In this document: positions 14,325-29,723 of the stretch, in pieces | Layout of the letters: each line of letters opens with the position of its first letter | Position numbering within the stretch: position 1 is the first letter of the stretch | Origin: Wuchereria bancrofti | Taxonomy: Eukaryota; Nematoda; Chromadorea; Rhabditida; Onchocercidae | Assembly (NCBI GenBank): GCA_005281725.1 | Contig: SSBO01000012.1 | Location: 2,896,194-2,960,193 of the forward strand | Reading direction: 5' to 3' | DNA: 64,000 bases | The notes under the pieces: model-generated | Told to the model about the DNA's origin: nothing | Seen by the model: only the letters and a program-made list of their open reading frames with translations | Database searches by the model: none | Translations under genes and position numbers: made by a program

Positions 14325-14361
14325 TGCTTTTTCTTTTTTTTTTAAAAAAAGAAAAAGAAAG
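14325..14361. repeat. A/T-rich inverted repeat
   Basis: A CTTTTTC arm and long T run are followed by a long A run and GAAAAAG. The two arms could pair into a hairpin about 15 bp long with almost no loop. No function is evident. Confidence 0.6.
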
Positions 14362-15143
14362 TATCCTCTATTTTGGAAAAAAAAGAAGAGGAAAATATCA
14401 ATAAAAATTTGCGTTTTTTTTTAAATCGTTTTGATTATTCAATAGTGTATTATGAGGATTTTTTAACAAAGATTTTGATTTGAAGCTGCTCTCTTCAGAA
14501 ACAAGAACTCTCCTTGTTATCATGAAATTTTTTGAAAAAGATGAATAACAAAACGTATTTGCGAATATTTTTCTGAAGCTTAAAAATGATATGTAAATGA
14601 ACCTTCATGTCAGTTAATGGATAAGATTATGGAAATTACTAGAAAGTCAAAAGTTAAAAATGTTAAGGTTTTTGAAAATTTGCAAGCATGAATATTATTC
14701 TTTCTATGTTCTGGAATTTTGATATCAGTCATCCATAAAAAAAGCAAAATCATAAGGAATGAATTTAGTTTATAACAATACCAACACCTAAGTTTTGCAC
14801 AATGAGGGTTCATTTATTTTTAATCTTAACTTTATGAAATTAGTTTTGCAAGGTATTTGACCGAGAAGTAAATGTAAGAGACTATGATATAACTCTCAAC
14901 ATCAACTCACCTTTAACAACGTCAGCTGCAACAATCCCAAATATTTTGTAGTTCAACCGAAGCTTCTACAAATTCCTTTTTTCTTCCCACATACCATTTA
15001 AATCTTGCAATATTCGAATAAAATAACAATTAAATATGTCTGGTGATGTTTCTTATATTGGAATGATGTTTTAAGTACGTGTATGTAAATTACAAACATT
15101 TTTCAGTTGTTTTATTGAAATTATTGAAAATATTGCATTCATT

Positions 15144-17172
15144 TCAAATACATTTTCCTGCCCTTCGTCTGGTAAAATCCTTCAACTCACGACGAATATT
15201 ACGTGGGAAATTTTTGACAATCTGAAAAATAGTTTTTAATTATTTTGCAACCAAAGTGCTAATTTTGTCTTTTTTTAAATACTGCTCATTCCAGACATTA
15301 TTCTGCGTATAACATTGAATCTATGTGTTCCATAAAAACGTGTACATAATGAAATCTATAAATTTTCACACTATGAGCTTTTCGAAAATCTTGAAAGATC
15401 ACTACAACAAATTCGTGTTGTAGTATCATTAAGATCACTACTATTTTTTCATTTCATTACTACAAAGATTTTTCTTTTGATTATTGAAAAAATCAATTAA
15501 AACATAAATTCAAATTCATTTTTGCAAAAATTCCTATAGTAAAAACAAATGTAATGTTCTGAATGGTTCACCTACCCCAAACCACTCATCAGGCTCTGCG
15601 TAAATGAGAATATTAAGCGCTTTTCGTGCTTCATCCGATATTTGGCGCATATGAAGTAGCAACTGTTGCTGGCAGCGTCGGCGTTCTCTCATATATTGGT
15701 TGTAAGCAGTAAGCTGCTTTGTAGTTAGTAATGATACGGCGAGCAGATGAATCTGAAAATATAAAAGGTCTCGGAAATGATTTCAGACTTTTAATTTATG
15801 CATTCTGGGAAATGAATTATGATGTCCCTAAACGCTTGTAGCAACTTGCCGTTATTCACGCCTTTTCTTTTTTTTGGAATCGCTGCTTATTATTTTATTG
15901 CCTACTTTGAATCTGTGATATGCTTGTCATTTATAACTTTCCAGTAACTTTACAGGATTCTTACCATCTCTTCACGTAATCCTTCGGATGGAATGTTTCG
16001 GTCGTCCCAAACTTTCGTAAAATTATTGATAATATCTTTACTTGCATCTTTTAGAAATTCCGGGAGTTCAAAAGTTTTCGAAATCTATAAAGTTTCTTGT
16101 TATATCGATTGCTATGAGCGATCAGCATTATAGATTAAGAAACATTACAGGCACTTCATTATAAACAGCTTCATTTTCTGGAATTGAAGAAACGCGATCG
16201 CTAACCGAATTATATCCATAACGACTGCTGTATATTTCCGGACTTACTGAAATAATTATATTTTGTTCCTTTTCATATTTTCTACGCTGAAATGCTTTTA
16301 CCAAAACAACAATCTTAAACAAAATGAGGATCCACTTTCCAATGGGGTTTTTGAATTGATGATATCATCATCGGTTTAGGTTGCCGAATCTTCAGTATGA
16401 TACGCTTTTTGAAATTCACTTCTGCTTTTATGTGCCTTTGATGTAAGTAGGATCAGCTATTGAAAAGATGCAGAATTTCGTGCAGTTAGATATGTGGGTG
16501 TTGTTAAACATCATCGGATATAAAATTTGATTTTACCATGGAAAACTCAGCTTTTGTCAGAGGTTCTGCTTCTGAATTTTATGCTGCGTAATACTTGAAT
16601 TTTTTTCTTTGTTGAAATTTTGATGGATATAAACCCTTTTTCATACAAAATGAAAGGGTAGGAGCCGGGGAGGAAGAATGGGAATTGGAGGCCTTTAATT
16701 CAATCATAATATGATTCTTTAAAAAGTTTGCATTGCTGACCAATACTCTACTACCAATGCTAAAATTAACCTGCATGACGATATTTCGTAGGGAAAATAT
16801 TAACGACTGTAAGGATAACATCAGTAGCAATTTGTTCCGCAACGCAGCTTTCTCCGGATTTGTAATTTTCCCTGTGCAGCCGCATTATTATCTTTCCATC
16901 AAACATAAATAGTCAAAAGACGTTAAAAGAGATTTCAAGGTTTCCGAAAAAATAGTTCCCTGACTCAAAAGCAAACTGGTCTGGGGACATTTCCTCTCAT
17001 GATGATTGTAAGAATGAATTCCTGGCATTTCCTGGAATAGCTCCTAAACTTCGCGTTAACAAACAAGAACAAACATTTTGTATTTCGTGGCTTACCAGAT
17101 ATGTCGCAATTTTTCCCTCGCAAAATCTGGCATTTGATTATACTCGGGAGGTAGTCGGCAGGGACGTGACAC
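15144..17172 (-). CDS. DUF148 / SXP-RAL-2-like protein, two modules (5' incomplete)
   Basis: Seven exons: 17172-17096, 16871-16771, 16571-16537, 16313-16149, 16084-15965, 15752-15576 and 15221-15144. All junction phases agree, giving 250 aa and stop TGA 15146-15144; AATAAA follows at 15116-15111. The first module starts LPPEYNQMPDFAREKL and runs through a Lys/Arg/Glu-rich helix (KAFQRRKYEKEQ). A linker leads to the second, LPEFLKDASKDIINNF, and then helical segments such as QLTAYNQYMRERRRCQQQ and QISDEARKALNILIYAE. The pattern 'LPxFL + aromatic/acidic helix + long charged helices' is that of nematode DUF148 (SXP/RAL-2, ANIS5-like) proteins, usually small and secreted. Two modules in one chain is longer than the common form. 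The model opens at phase 0 with no Met, so an upstream exon carrying a start and probable signal peptide is missing. Family call rests on pattern only. Confidence 0.55.
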
Positions 17173-18448
17173 CTAAAACTCAATATAAGAAAAGTAATGT
17201 ACTCTTGAAAAAAATAAGAAAATAAATAAAAGCACATTTTTTGATCACTCTGATTGTGGAATAATCAAATATAATTTAAAAACGTCGCTGAAAAAAACCA
17301 GTTTCTGACGTTTGATCCAAAAAAAGGTTAAAAAAGAGAACCATAAAATTATGAAAAAATTAAAAAAAAAAACTGACACTTGCTGCTATGCTTTGATGTA
17401 ATATATCAAATGCGGAATAATGCAACAAGCACAGAAATACCCACATCTAAACAATAAGTCTTCCTTGAAGTTTACATACATGCACAAATTTAGTATTATA
17501 ATTGCTGGATTTGATAAGGAGAAATAACATATTGTCATCTGTCAAGTCTTCATTTACTAGCTGGTTATGTTTCCCAATATTAATCCTTCATTTTCATCGT
17601 ATCAATAATTATCATTCCTCTATGAAATTAGCTGTTCATGAGAGGTTTAATATCCATTAATTATTTTAATTCTAATCTGAATAAGCAAAATACACTTCTC
17701 GAAACCTTCAAAAGGTAAAACATACAGACAAGTGAGGTCCACTGCTTCTGGAGAATTTTCTTTCAACTGGAACTGCCGAAGTCTAGAGAAAGTAATGAGC
17801 GCCTACTTATTATAGAAAAAGTCAAGGTGATTACTTCTCCAAAATCCAGTTCTTTCATGCAAAATAAGGATGTGCAGTAGATGTACCGACACAATTACAT
17901 CGTTCTCTATCCATTAACTTCCGAATCGAAGAAACTATTCATTTATCTTATTGAGCTTAAAAATTTTTTCTTGAAAATTTCCTTAAAGCAATTACCAACT
18001 GCAAGCAGAAAACTCGTTTTCCAACCAAAGTGAGTTATTTTGACTACTTGTGCATTATCGTATCCTTTCATTACCATGTTTTCAAATCTTATTTTTTCAG
18101 CATAACAAGGAACTTTTTCAGTCTAATCCGCACCATCATTAGACGGTCAGAAGACAACACTGTCTTTCAATTATTTTTTTTTCTTTTCAGCTGGTCGCGA
18201 TGCTGTATTTCAGTTAGCAAACAGCACTGACAAAAAATACTTTTATTTGCTTATCTGTAAACAAATAAATTAGTGGGACTAAATGCAACCAAACGCATAC
18301 AGTCAAAGCTACCAATAGAATGAATATACGTGACTTCCATTAAATGATGTCGCATTTAATGAAACAAACATTTCCTAGTTTCAACAAACATATAAAAAGT
18401 TTGTAAAACAATTATTTATTCCTTGTTAGCAGCACACTGTCACCATCA
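17173..18448. other. Region between ZNF330 and the DUF148-like gene
   Basis: Should hold the missing first exon(s) of the DUF148-like gene on the minus strand. A possible exon lies near 17761-17725 (minus), but its phase could not be joined to the exon at 17172. It also holds the AATAAA of the ZNF330 gene at 18420-18415, minus strand. Confidence 0.35.
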
Positions 18449-20748
<2,300 letters not shown>

Positions 20749-21556
20749 ATTGCACTGGACGCTTAGGGGGAAATAACAAGACGGCGAAGAATGAGAATGG
20801 TTCTATGTATGCCGACAATCACACCGCTCACCACCTGTAGAAGCTGGAAAATGTAACAGTAACTCCTGCCCCACCGTTTAAATACTCATTCTAAAATCTA
20901 AAACTTAAATTTGTTTCTGTCAAAAAGACCGCACCCAAGTTTCAAAAGCATTTACAATACAAGCAAGTGGAACCCTACCAATAAACGGAGTGAAATTTTT
21001 TTTTTCTCGAAATCTGCAGTTCAAAATTGAGCAAAAATAGGAATAAGCTTTATTTTAGAAATACGACAGAATCGAAAATTAAACAGTCATTTGCACTGAA
21101 ATAGTCCGCATTATGCTGCTTCAAAGTCATTTTGATCACATTAAGTTTTAGGTAAAACAATGTGAAAAATACAAAATTATAGCTACAAGAAATTAGCTGG
21201 TGCAAAAACTGTGTTGCACACTAAACCGTCTTTCTTATTCCAAAATCTCGACGACTACTGTGTTATGAAATTCTTTGAATTCAACTTTCATAGTATGAAA
21301 AACCTACAACACTTATGAATGCAATTATAGCAGCTCCGCATATTTCATACAAATTCCTTTTAATTGAGAACAGCAGTACAGTGTTTACTAATCATCACTA
21401 AGCGATAATATCACAAGAGTAGGCAGTGAATGGCAATATGGTGGTAGTTACTGCAAAGCGATAATTGTAATAAAAATTTTCATAAAATTTTCCATACTAC
21501 AAGTATATCCAATAATTGATCCACAAAAAATTTTCACTGAAAATTTATAACTACCA
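20749..21556. other. Intergenic, between PH/actin-related gene and ZNF330
   Basis: About 0.8 kb between two minus-strand genes. It should hold the 3' UTR of the PH/actin-related gene and the promoter or spliced-leader acceptor of ZNF330. I see no coding exon. Confidence 0.5.
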
Positions 21557-24500
21557 TTAAAAGGTGGAATTCTGCAGTTGATGGAGAAAATCACTGAGGC
21601 TTTCAAGTGTAATACAAGTCTGATCAAACTGGGTACTTGAAGCAATTACTTGCGCGCCTAGGTACGCTGCGTTGTACCTCCACGGTGAAAGATGGACCTG
21701 AAGGATATTGATAAACGATCTGTGAAATTTTAATTTGAGGAAAACCTACTGCTACAGTATGCTACATGCTAAAGTCTAAATTTGATGAACACAAAACAGG
21801 GATGGAACAGGCAAAAATAATTTATGGAAAGCTGCTGCACTGACAATGGAAAAAAAAACTGATCTGAACTCAGTTATGGAAGTCTCACGATTATATTTTA
21901 TAAATGGAAAGTTAAAAGGAAAATCATCTTAAATACAATGGAGAAAAGAAGTGAACACTGTGTACGATCAACCAATATTCCGCAGTGAAGAAGTCATCCT
22001 CACAGTTCCTTTTATAAGCAGAGAAAACTTAAATTCAGACGAAGTATGATAGAGCACCAACTGTGACAGACCACAAGTAATATTTGAACGTTTTGATAAT
22101 GACAACAAAGTGTAAAAGTACTACCTGGGTGTGTATAATTGGTGCCACGAGTGATGCTACTTCTATTTCCAATCTTTCAGCTAAACCAGGAAGTAGAGAG
22201 ACACCACCAGCCAAGTAAATATTCCTAAAAAACAAAGTCGAAATTCAAATCACGAAATGAAAATGTTTTCAGACTAATCTGTGTCAGAAGATAGTGAAGA
22301 ATCCAAGAACAAGTATGAGTTTACCTGAACAGTGTTTTCCTACTATCAATAGGTGATAACTGCACAGCTTCAAATACTAGCTGATGGAGCGCTTTTGTAT
22401 CAAGACCCCACCTTTTTGGTTTGAATAAACCCTCAGTTGTAGTGAAGCGAGCAGAATTTATCTGGAATGAAGCTTTATTTCACATAAAAGATGAAAATAT
22501 TTCAATTAATAACTAGTCGCAAGTCAAAAGTATATAATAACCACATACTTTGAGCGAAGATATCATTTCACTGGTTGGTTCGAACTGTTCAATCGAAATG
22601 ACTGCATCTATATCGCAAATGTTATTCGCACATTTTTTAACTTCTTCCTCATAGTCAGTAGCAACGAAACATGCCTTCAAATACAAAACCTCACATAATT
22701 ACGCGTACCAAATATTAAAACAGTTAGCTACTTATGGAAAAACAAGGAATAAATATACCTGCTCCATAACAAATCGCGAAATGAGCATTTCAATTGATGA
22801 TTGAAAAGTGTAACTGCCGTTTGATTCTATAAGTTTTGCTTGTAAAGCATTAATAATTTGAGTCGCGCCACATGGTAATGATATAATAGCACTATCGACA
22901 ACATAACCTTTAAAAATGCATGACTTTTACCAATAATCTCGGTAAATATGGGTTGTGTTATTACGCTTTTTGTACAAAAACGATACCAATAAAGATGCAT
23001 ACAATTCTGAATGTTAAACATTTCTTATTTCACATTTTACAACTATGTTTAGAAAATCTCTCCATTATTGCAAAGTGAAATTATATGCATCTTTGTCACT
23101 TTTCTGTGTTTTGGAATTTCTTTTACTTTTGACTAGTAAATACTGGCAGCCTCCTCATTTGCGCATTATAACCACGATGGATGTCAACCATTTAAAAATA
23201 GAACAAACCACCATCAAGAAGATACCAATTACTGGATAAGAAACAATTTTATTCCAAGAAATTAGGAATTAATACGCAAAAAAGTCAAAGAACGTGATTA
23301 TGAACATACCATCGACTACTGGGACAATATTGACACAATCGCCGATATCAACGACGACACCAGTAGCAACGTCGTAGGCATATAGTACAAGGCTTGGCTG
23401 ACGTGATATCGCTGCACCCTTGAAAAAAAAACGGATTTTAAGACACTTAAAATTATTAAAAAACGAACTTTATCTATATATGTTGGTCTAAAGAAGTACA
23501 TAAAAGTATTAACAAAAACAATATCGTGAAAAATAAATACTGACGAACCTGGAAACACATTTCTTCCAAAACAAATTTCAACAAATCCGCAATGAGAGCA
23601 ATAGGAATATTTTGCGGAATTGAAAGCAAAACCTAAAAAATGTTTTATTAAGTGCCTATTAACCGTTATCCAAACAAAAAAAAATAATAAAACTAATAAC
23701 AATAAAAATAATAAGTATGTATAGAAAAGATAAAACGTATACCTGTTTCTACAATTAAGCTATCCGAATCTGTGACAATTTATTTCTATCTTTAACACAC
23801 CTTCTTTCTTTCGCTAAGGAGAAAAATTACATAATTACCCGATACTTAGTCGGATCCACTTTCAAATCATCGACACATTTCTGCAAGCAAGCTTTCAAAG
23901 CTGGTGGATGAAATACATACCGATCCAGTGAAATGTCCGTTGCGCGCAGTGGTCTTATCAGTTCACCCTTACGACGATTCTGAAATCATATTGTTCTGTT
24001 TGAATTCTATTGAAATCCTAAAGTTACATGACGTAAAAACACATCACAATTTGGAGTTTTATTTCATAAAATGTGAGATATTCTTCAGCCTGCCAACAGT
24101 GATATCACATACATGATATAGCAGCACTATTTCGAACTGAATCTTAAAGCATCTTTAAAATACTTCATCCCACAAAAAATAAAACCGAACCTCAGGTAGT
24201 AGTGCATCACGACCAACAATGAATTTACCATCATCTTTAACAAGGACTATTGTTGGAAAAAATGACTGTGGTAGTGAAGGTTCCATTGTTAATACACCAG
24301 CACGCATTGAGCACGACCCAAGCTCAATAATAGCGACTTTCTGCAGTGTAAATACATGTTACATAAAGTACAGAAATGGAATAGGAAGTCCCCTCATAAA
24401 AGTTGGTTCATATCATTTATAGAATTGGACAAACAAACAATGGATCAGAAACACTACTCCTTAGAGAATACTGATAAAGAATTTCCGGAGTGAAACAGAA

Positions 24501-27148
24501 TACTATTATTCCTGATCTAATGTCCACTATTATTATTCCTGACCTAATGTTCACTGCTTGAGTCCTTTCCTTTGCATGAAATAAAAATAGAAGCATGGAC
24601 ATTAAGTAGACTTAGGAAGCTAATATAAGTTGTAATTCTCAATTCTCTCTGCTTTATGCACAAAGAAGTGGAATTTAGAGTTCACTTAGTACGCATACGA
24701 ATTTAATGCCTTAAGACATTCCAAACATTCATATATGAACTGTGAAATATTTTTGAGTAAACAGGAAAAAATGGAAAAATTATGGAAGTGGGAAAAAAAG
24801 TAGGGAACAAAAAATGTACTTGGTTGTAGGATCGCAGTTTTTTATTTTCTATAGCTCACGTTAAATGTATAATCAGCTCTAAATATTTTAACAACCTTGG
24901 TGATATGTGGCAGTGGAGGATAAACAGGATTAACGAATGTATCAAGATACGATGAAGCTGCATGACTGCTCATAGCCTTCCTCCATTTATCAAATACATT
25001 GGCTCCTGGCGGAATTCTAAACAACCACATATATTGAACAGATGACCATAAACATTCCAAAATATGATACAATCGAAGTGCTGGAGAGGAATTCTACACT
25101 TCACTAATACCAAATAATTATTACTGAAAAACGAAGCAACTTCTTTTTGAGAGTGAATAATACATATTTTTTTGTCATAAAATATACATATTTTTTGTCA
25201 TAAATTAGCACAGAAGCTACTTACAAACGGCACATTGCATCTGTGAGTAATATGAACTGAGAGCAAAAAAAAGTCTTGACGGAAACATATGGAAATATAC
25301 TCCTTAGAATCAACTTTAATTCATAAGTATTACTGATATGAAAGTGACCTCAACACCATTCTGATATGACTCTTCCCGCCGTGTATATAAAGTGCATTTT
25401 CATCCCTGTTGGCATCTACTTCACAGCCAGAAAGCAACACTTCCCCTACTGGAGTATCATCTGCGAAATGTGACTGAAAATTCAAAGAATGTACTCATTA
25501 TTCATTCCCGTCAAACAAAAGGTAACTACGACTGCAGAACACTCTTGATTTGAAAAAAGTTCCCTCCTTCCCCGTTGAACAACACTCGGAAAAATTATTC
25601 TTCAACAATGCAAGCATTTCCATCGATGAACTACACACAACAGAACGGGACTACACCTAAAAAAGCTAGAAATTACAAATATTTTTTGATGTTGAAATAA
25701 ATAATTCTTCGCGGATGTTATGCTACAATTCAAACGGTGCCTGTTGTGAAACTGACTCAATATCATTTTAATATAACTCATCCCTGACCTAACCTATTAT
25801 CTTATTTCTTGATATACTGAAAGAAATAACTCACAGCAAACCACTGCAAGCGCCCATCTCTAGTTCGAAAATATTTTTGCACCCAATTTTTTTGCAATTC
25901 GGCGTATATGCTTTCGTCATCCACGGGAACTTCAAGATGTCCTTCCATATTAGTGAAACGATTAAGCTTTGATTCCTTGCGCGGTTCATAACTGACCTGT
26001 AATTTCGCTAAACTTATGGGGACGAAGTGCAATCTAATTGGTGAAACGATATATAAATCAATATATGTAAATCAAAGACATATTTCTCACTCGCGTTCAT
26101 TATTTCGAGCTATCAAACAACTGTAGAATAATTGATCAAGAAGCGTTACAGTTTTATGAACATTTAACCGGAAAACTCTCTGACAGTTAATTTTGCACGA
26201 TGAAAAAAACCAAAAAGACATGCAACCCAGTGTAATTTCAAATTTCCTGAACTTATAATCTTTGCCTGGCATGACTAGCTTCATCCCAGAAATAATTTTA
26301 TTTACTTAAAATCATTCCATTCATTATGAATTTAATCATATGAAAGTCCAAAATTTTTAAACGTCACCTCGTACAGCTTATTTAGGAGAAGTGTTGGATC
26401 CCAATTACCAGTTGCCATGCTTTCGTTACTGACATATTTCTCCATTAAATCCTTACTTGTGCATAATTCTGGTGAAGTACGCTCAACTGCCGGCATTATT
26501 TTATAAGTTACTGAAGTTCACATCAATATCCGATGTACTGTTATCAACTAGAACTGAAAGAGTCTTCAACGACTTACACCGTCGTCCACAGTTATTGACT
26601 AATTGATAGCTGATAACCAAATTTTCAACAGCTTCTGCTTCTTTGTCAAAACTATCGGTGGAAAAAATGAGTTAAGTGTTATTTTTCTCACAATTTTTTT
26701 AATGATCTTCCCAAAATCTTTTGATTTTCGACAGGCATAAATTGTTGAGAGTCTATGGAGATCACTATGCTAAAGTTATCATACTCTTTATCCGATGAAT
26801 TTAGCACCAGTTTTGAAACGGTTCGAAAATGGGAACCAACTCGATATAACGTAGCATTAGAATCAATATGAGGTTCTTCCGCACAACCGACAGATCTTTT
26901 TCGAAAAAAGGCCGCGATATCAAGGATGATGTATGCCTTTCGTTCCTCCTACATAACCATTTTGAGGAGGGTGAAAAGATGTTGTAGTAAATACAGTCCT
27001 TAGTAGTTGTTTACAATTTGACACGATCGCTGCTAACTCTAGTGTCCACCTGTTGCTCACAAACCGTCTGAAGTGAAGTATTCGCAGCAACTTTATCAGC
27101 AACTGACACTGTTGACTCTTTTGTTCCCCAATATCTGAAACTGTTCAT
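21557..27148 (-). CDS. PH domain - actin-related protein fusion, 699 aa
   Basis: Sixteen exons: 27148-27015, 26895-26692, 26651-26578, 26510-26368, 25996-25835, 25473-25349, 25016-24896, 24340-24191, 23979-23839, 23632-23549, 23418-23310, 22907-22759, 22674-22549, 22461-22325, 22224-22125 and 21697-21557; 2100 nt, every phase closes, stop TAA 21559-21557. The ATG directly follows a 3' acceptor (AG 27150-27149). Residues 1-200 start MNSFRYWGTKESTVSVADKV and are not recognised. Residues about 203-312 look like a PH domain: GHLEVPV, KNWVQKYFRTRDGRLQWF, closing helix FDKWRKAM. Residues 322-699 are an actin fold: phosphate loop 1 IELGSCSMRAG (actin Asp11 replaced by Glu327), a Gln in the Gln137 position (Q453), phosphate loop 2 VVVDIGDCVNIVPVVDGY, adenosine motif NIYLAGGVSLLPGLAERL and last motif WRYNAAYLGAQVIAS. 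Nucleotide binding is plausible; membrane lipid targeting by PH is inference. Closest known ARP type uncertain (Arp10-like features). The first three exons are less certain than the rest. Confidence 0.8.
24500..24556. repeat. 27-bp tandem duplication in an intron
   Basis: Two diverged copies of a unit containing TATTATTCCTGA(T/C)CTAATGT lie side by side inside the intron between the PH and actin-related parts of the fusion gene. Confidence 0.7.
25160..25206. repeat. Short AT-rich tandem repeat
   Basis: Two near-identical copies of ATACATATTTTTTGTCATAA (one has an extra T) lie in an intron of the PH/actin-related gene. Confidence 0.7.
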
Positions 27149-28289
27149 CTTTAAAGCAAACTAACATCGATGGAATAATCACTAAAAGCTTTTCTTGAAT
27201 CACCTGAATACGAAGTGCTGAGGAAAAATATAAATATGCATGAATAATCCTCATATGTAGAACAACTAATATCTTGAAAGGTTATTTGAACGCCTGAGCT
27301 AACATATGAGCTATTGAAACAGGAAAGAGGAAGGAGAAGAGGAAATAATGCAAGAAAAGGATGAACGATGCAGCTACTGAGGAAATAAATATTCACATTC
27401 AAAAGTAAGTCTAAATTACAAAATAGTGGAGAGAACTTTAGAACTTCACAGAAGATTCTCAGTTCCGCAAATATTCCATTTTTCTTAGAAGTATTCCAAA
27501 GCCATAACAAAAACATAACAGTCGGCACTAACGTTGTTTTTCTAAGTTACTCGGGAGTGTTTTTAGACATTATATGAACTTTAAATTGACACTATACTAT
27601 ACTGATAAGAAAGGATGTTTAAAATGTTTTTTTTTTGTTGACAAAGAAAAATTTAAATATCCTTTTACAACACATGTGAGAGAGAATTAAGTAAAAAAAA
27701 AGAGTTATATTCGGAAATCAAAGGTATGTGGTAACTTCATGAGAAAACACTATCATTATCCCTATCATGCATCGTAAAAGCATATATAATATAAGAAAAC
27801 ATAATATAATGACTTTTTGGTGAAATGATAAATTTATAATTTGTAAAGCGACAATCGAAGATGAAAACATAAAAACAACAGTAATTTAAGTCCTGAGACG
27901 TAAGCCAATTTTGTAAGTACATTTCATAGTTGCAACTATTCCACCAGCGCTCATATGCTTATTTTATTGAACTTTATTCATCCGCCTATTATTCAGAAAC
28001 ATACTAAAAATATTTATTTATTGAGAAAGGACAGAAAAATCTTTCTTCGACCGATGCAGAAATTAGTGGAGAAATCATTAATTCAAATAAACGATACATC
28101 TGTCATTTTATAACATGGCGTTAAGCAGGTTCGTTTGTCAGAAACAGCATATTAATAGTAATTAATGATTTGACCAAGAAAATGAACTTTAGTGATTTTT
28201 AAGACGATTTTATGTTGTTAAAAATGTGTCTTATACAAGTGACCGAATCCAATTTTGAAATTCATTTAAGCTGGAATTTTGACAATCTC

Positions 28290-28306
28290 GATGATGATGA
28301 TGATGA
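28290..28306. repeat. (GAT)n microsatellite
   Basis: Five to six GAT units in a non-coding stretch. Confidence 0.8.
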
Positions 28307-29636
28307 CAATCTCTAATCAAAAAGATCAATTTGGATCTTAGGAACACAAAATCATGAGGATTAATAGCATAATTGATGTTAATGCTTTCTTTTTAAACGT
28401 TCGTTATCCTGCGACTTAAAAAATGAGCTGTAAAAGAAATCACAAAAAGAAAGCATTTCAAAAGAGAGTTAATCATGTGAAATGAAGATCAATGATTATC
28501 ATTAAAGATGAATCAGTGAGGCTTACTGCTCGACCGTCCAATTCAACGAAGAATAGACAACAAACAGCCAATGACGTCAACATGTCATATTTTCGCATTT
28601 TTTAGAAATCGGTGTATCTTCATCATCTAAGTACCTCGTATACTGCTATTAAAAAAATATATGATTGCTCTAAAATGGGGAAATGTTCTTCTAAACTACT
28701 TCTAAATGAACTGTTTCATTTGCCTTTAAAAGTATGGAAAGCTCTACACACTAAAGTTAACTAGCTTTACTTTCGATATTGGAAGTGATGCCACAACAAC
28801 TCCTAAATAGGATTTTTAGCAGGGAAGGCCATCGTTTAGACAAGTTTGATTTGTTGATCCAGCACTGCCTGTAGCACAGAAAAAATTCACTGTGCTTCTA
28901 ATAGTTCCTTTTTAAACACGAAAAAGGACCGGAAGGAATCACTAACACTCAATTTAATTTCTGAAACTGTTTCGCATATGTAAAATTCATTAGTTTCTTT
29001 CTGTATTCATTAAACGATGATTCACCTTTCATTCAAAACGACAAAATAAGATAAAAAAATTACAAAACGAAAGGAAGTTTCAACTGTAACAAAGTTCTCG
29101 AAATATGAACAATGAGGACGTGTAACTAATTGACGAACATGTTTTATGAGTTTCTGACACAGAGGTAGAGGTAGGTAACGTTGCATTATGTATTATTTGT
29201 AGCAATCTTGTCCTTAATAGCAGAGGGCGGGAAAATAATTACGAGAAATGTTTCTAAAGTAGCATAGCTGGACTGATTATTTACCATCGTTCAGCATTAC
29301 ATAGGTGAGTGAGAGAAGTGCTTACGAGTGGCATCACAAAGGTTGAAATCAATAAATCACAATTTAACGACATAGGATACATGAAGGGATAATGAGCGTT
29401 GTCAAGCGTTAATCAATTTCAAAGTTATCTGAAAATGGCATCACATTGTCACCAGCACTGTCTCCTCCATTCCAGTCCGCAACTCATTGACATCTATACT
29501 CATCTCTCTCAACTCAACGCGCTATTTACTGCTAACTACACTATAACTAGCCATCATGGATCAATAACCAGCGGTTTACACACGTCGATATTGGACGACT
29601 GCTTACTGCTTACCAGTAATACTATTAATCAACAGC

Positions 29637-29723
29637 TAATACCACTACTACTACTACTACTACCACTACTACTACTACTGCTACTGCTACTGCTACTGCT
29701 ACTACTGCTACTGCTACTACCAC
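29637..29723. repeat. CTA/GCT trinucleotide repeat tract
   Basis: About 28 triplets of ACT/GCT (plus strand), interrupted by ACC. Read in frame it gives Leu, Thr/Ala or Tyr runs on the plus strand and Val/Ala on the minus strand. It sits in a GC-richer island (about 29440-29960) with long open frames, so transcription is possible, but no frame is clearly the coding one. Confidence 0.85.

Larger units (their letters stand above)
7860..15143. other. Gene-poor 7.3 kb region
   Basis: Lies upstream of dim-1 and downstream of the DUF148-like gene (both minus strand). I found no chain of exons with matching phases. It contains an ATT/ATA-rich stretch (about 9660-9720), a GT/AT microsatellite (11922-11998) and a long A/T hairpin (14325-14361). 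The segment 11340-12250 is somewhat richer in G and A than its surroundings, but its open frames arise from the microsatellite or are short. Confidence 0.5.

Noticed and set aside
23316..23702. 128-codon minus frame
   Set aside because: It is an out-of-frame reading across two exons and an intron of the PH/actin-related gene, whose correct frame gives actin motifs.
27151..27528. 125-codon minus frame just upstream of the PH/actin-related gene
   Set aside because: It is hydrophobic with T-rich intron-like composition, has no motif and cannot be joined in phase to the ATG exon at 27148.
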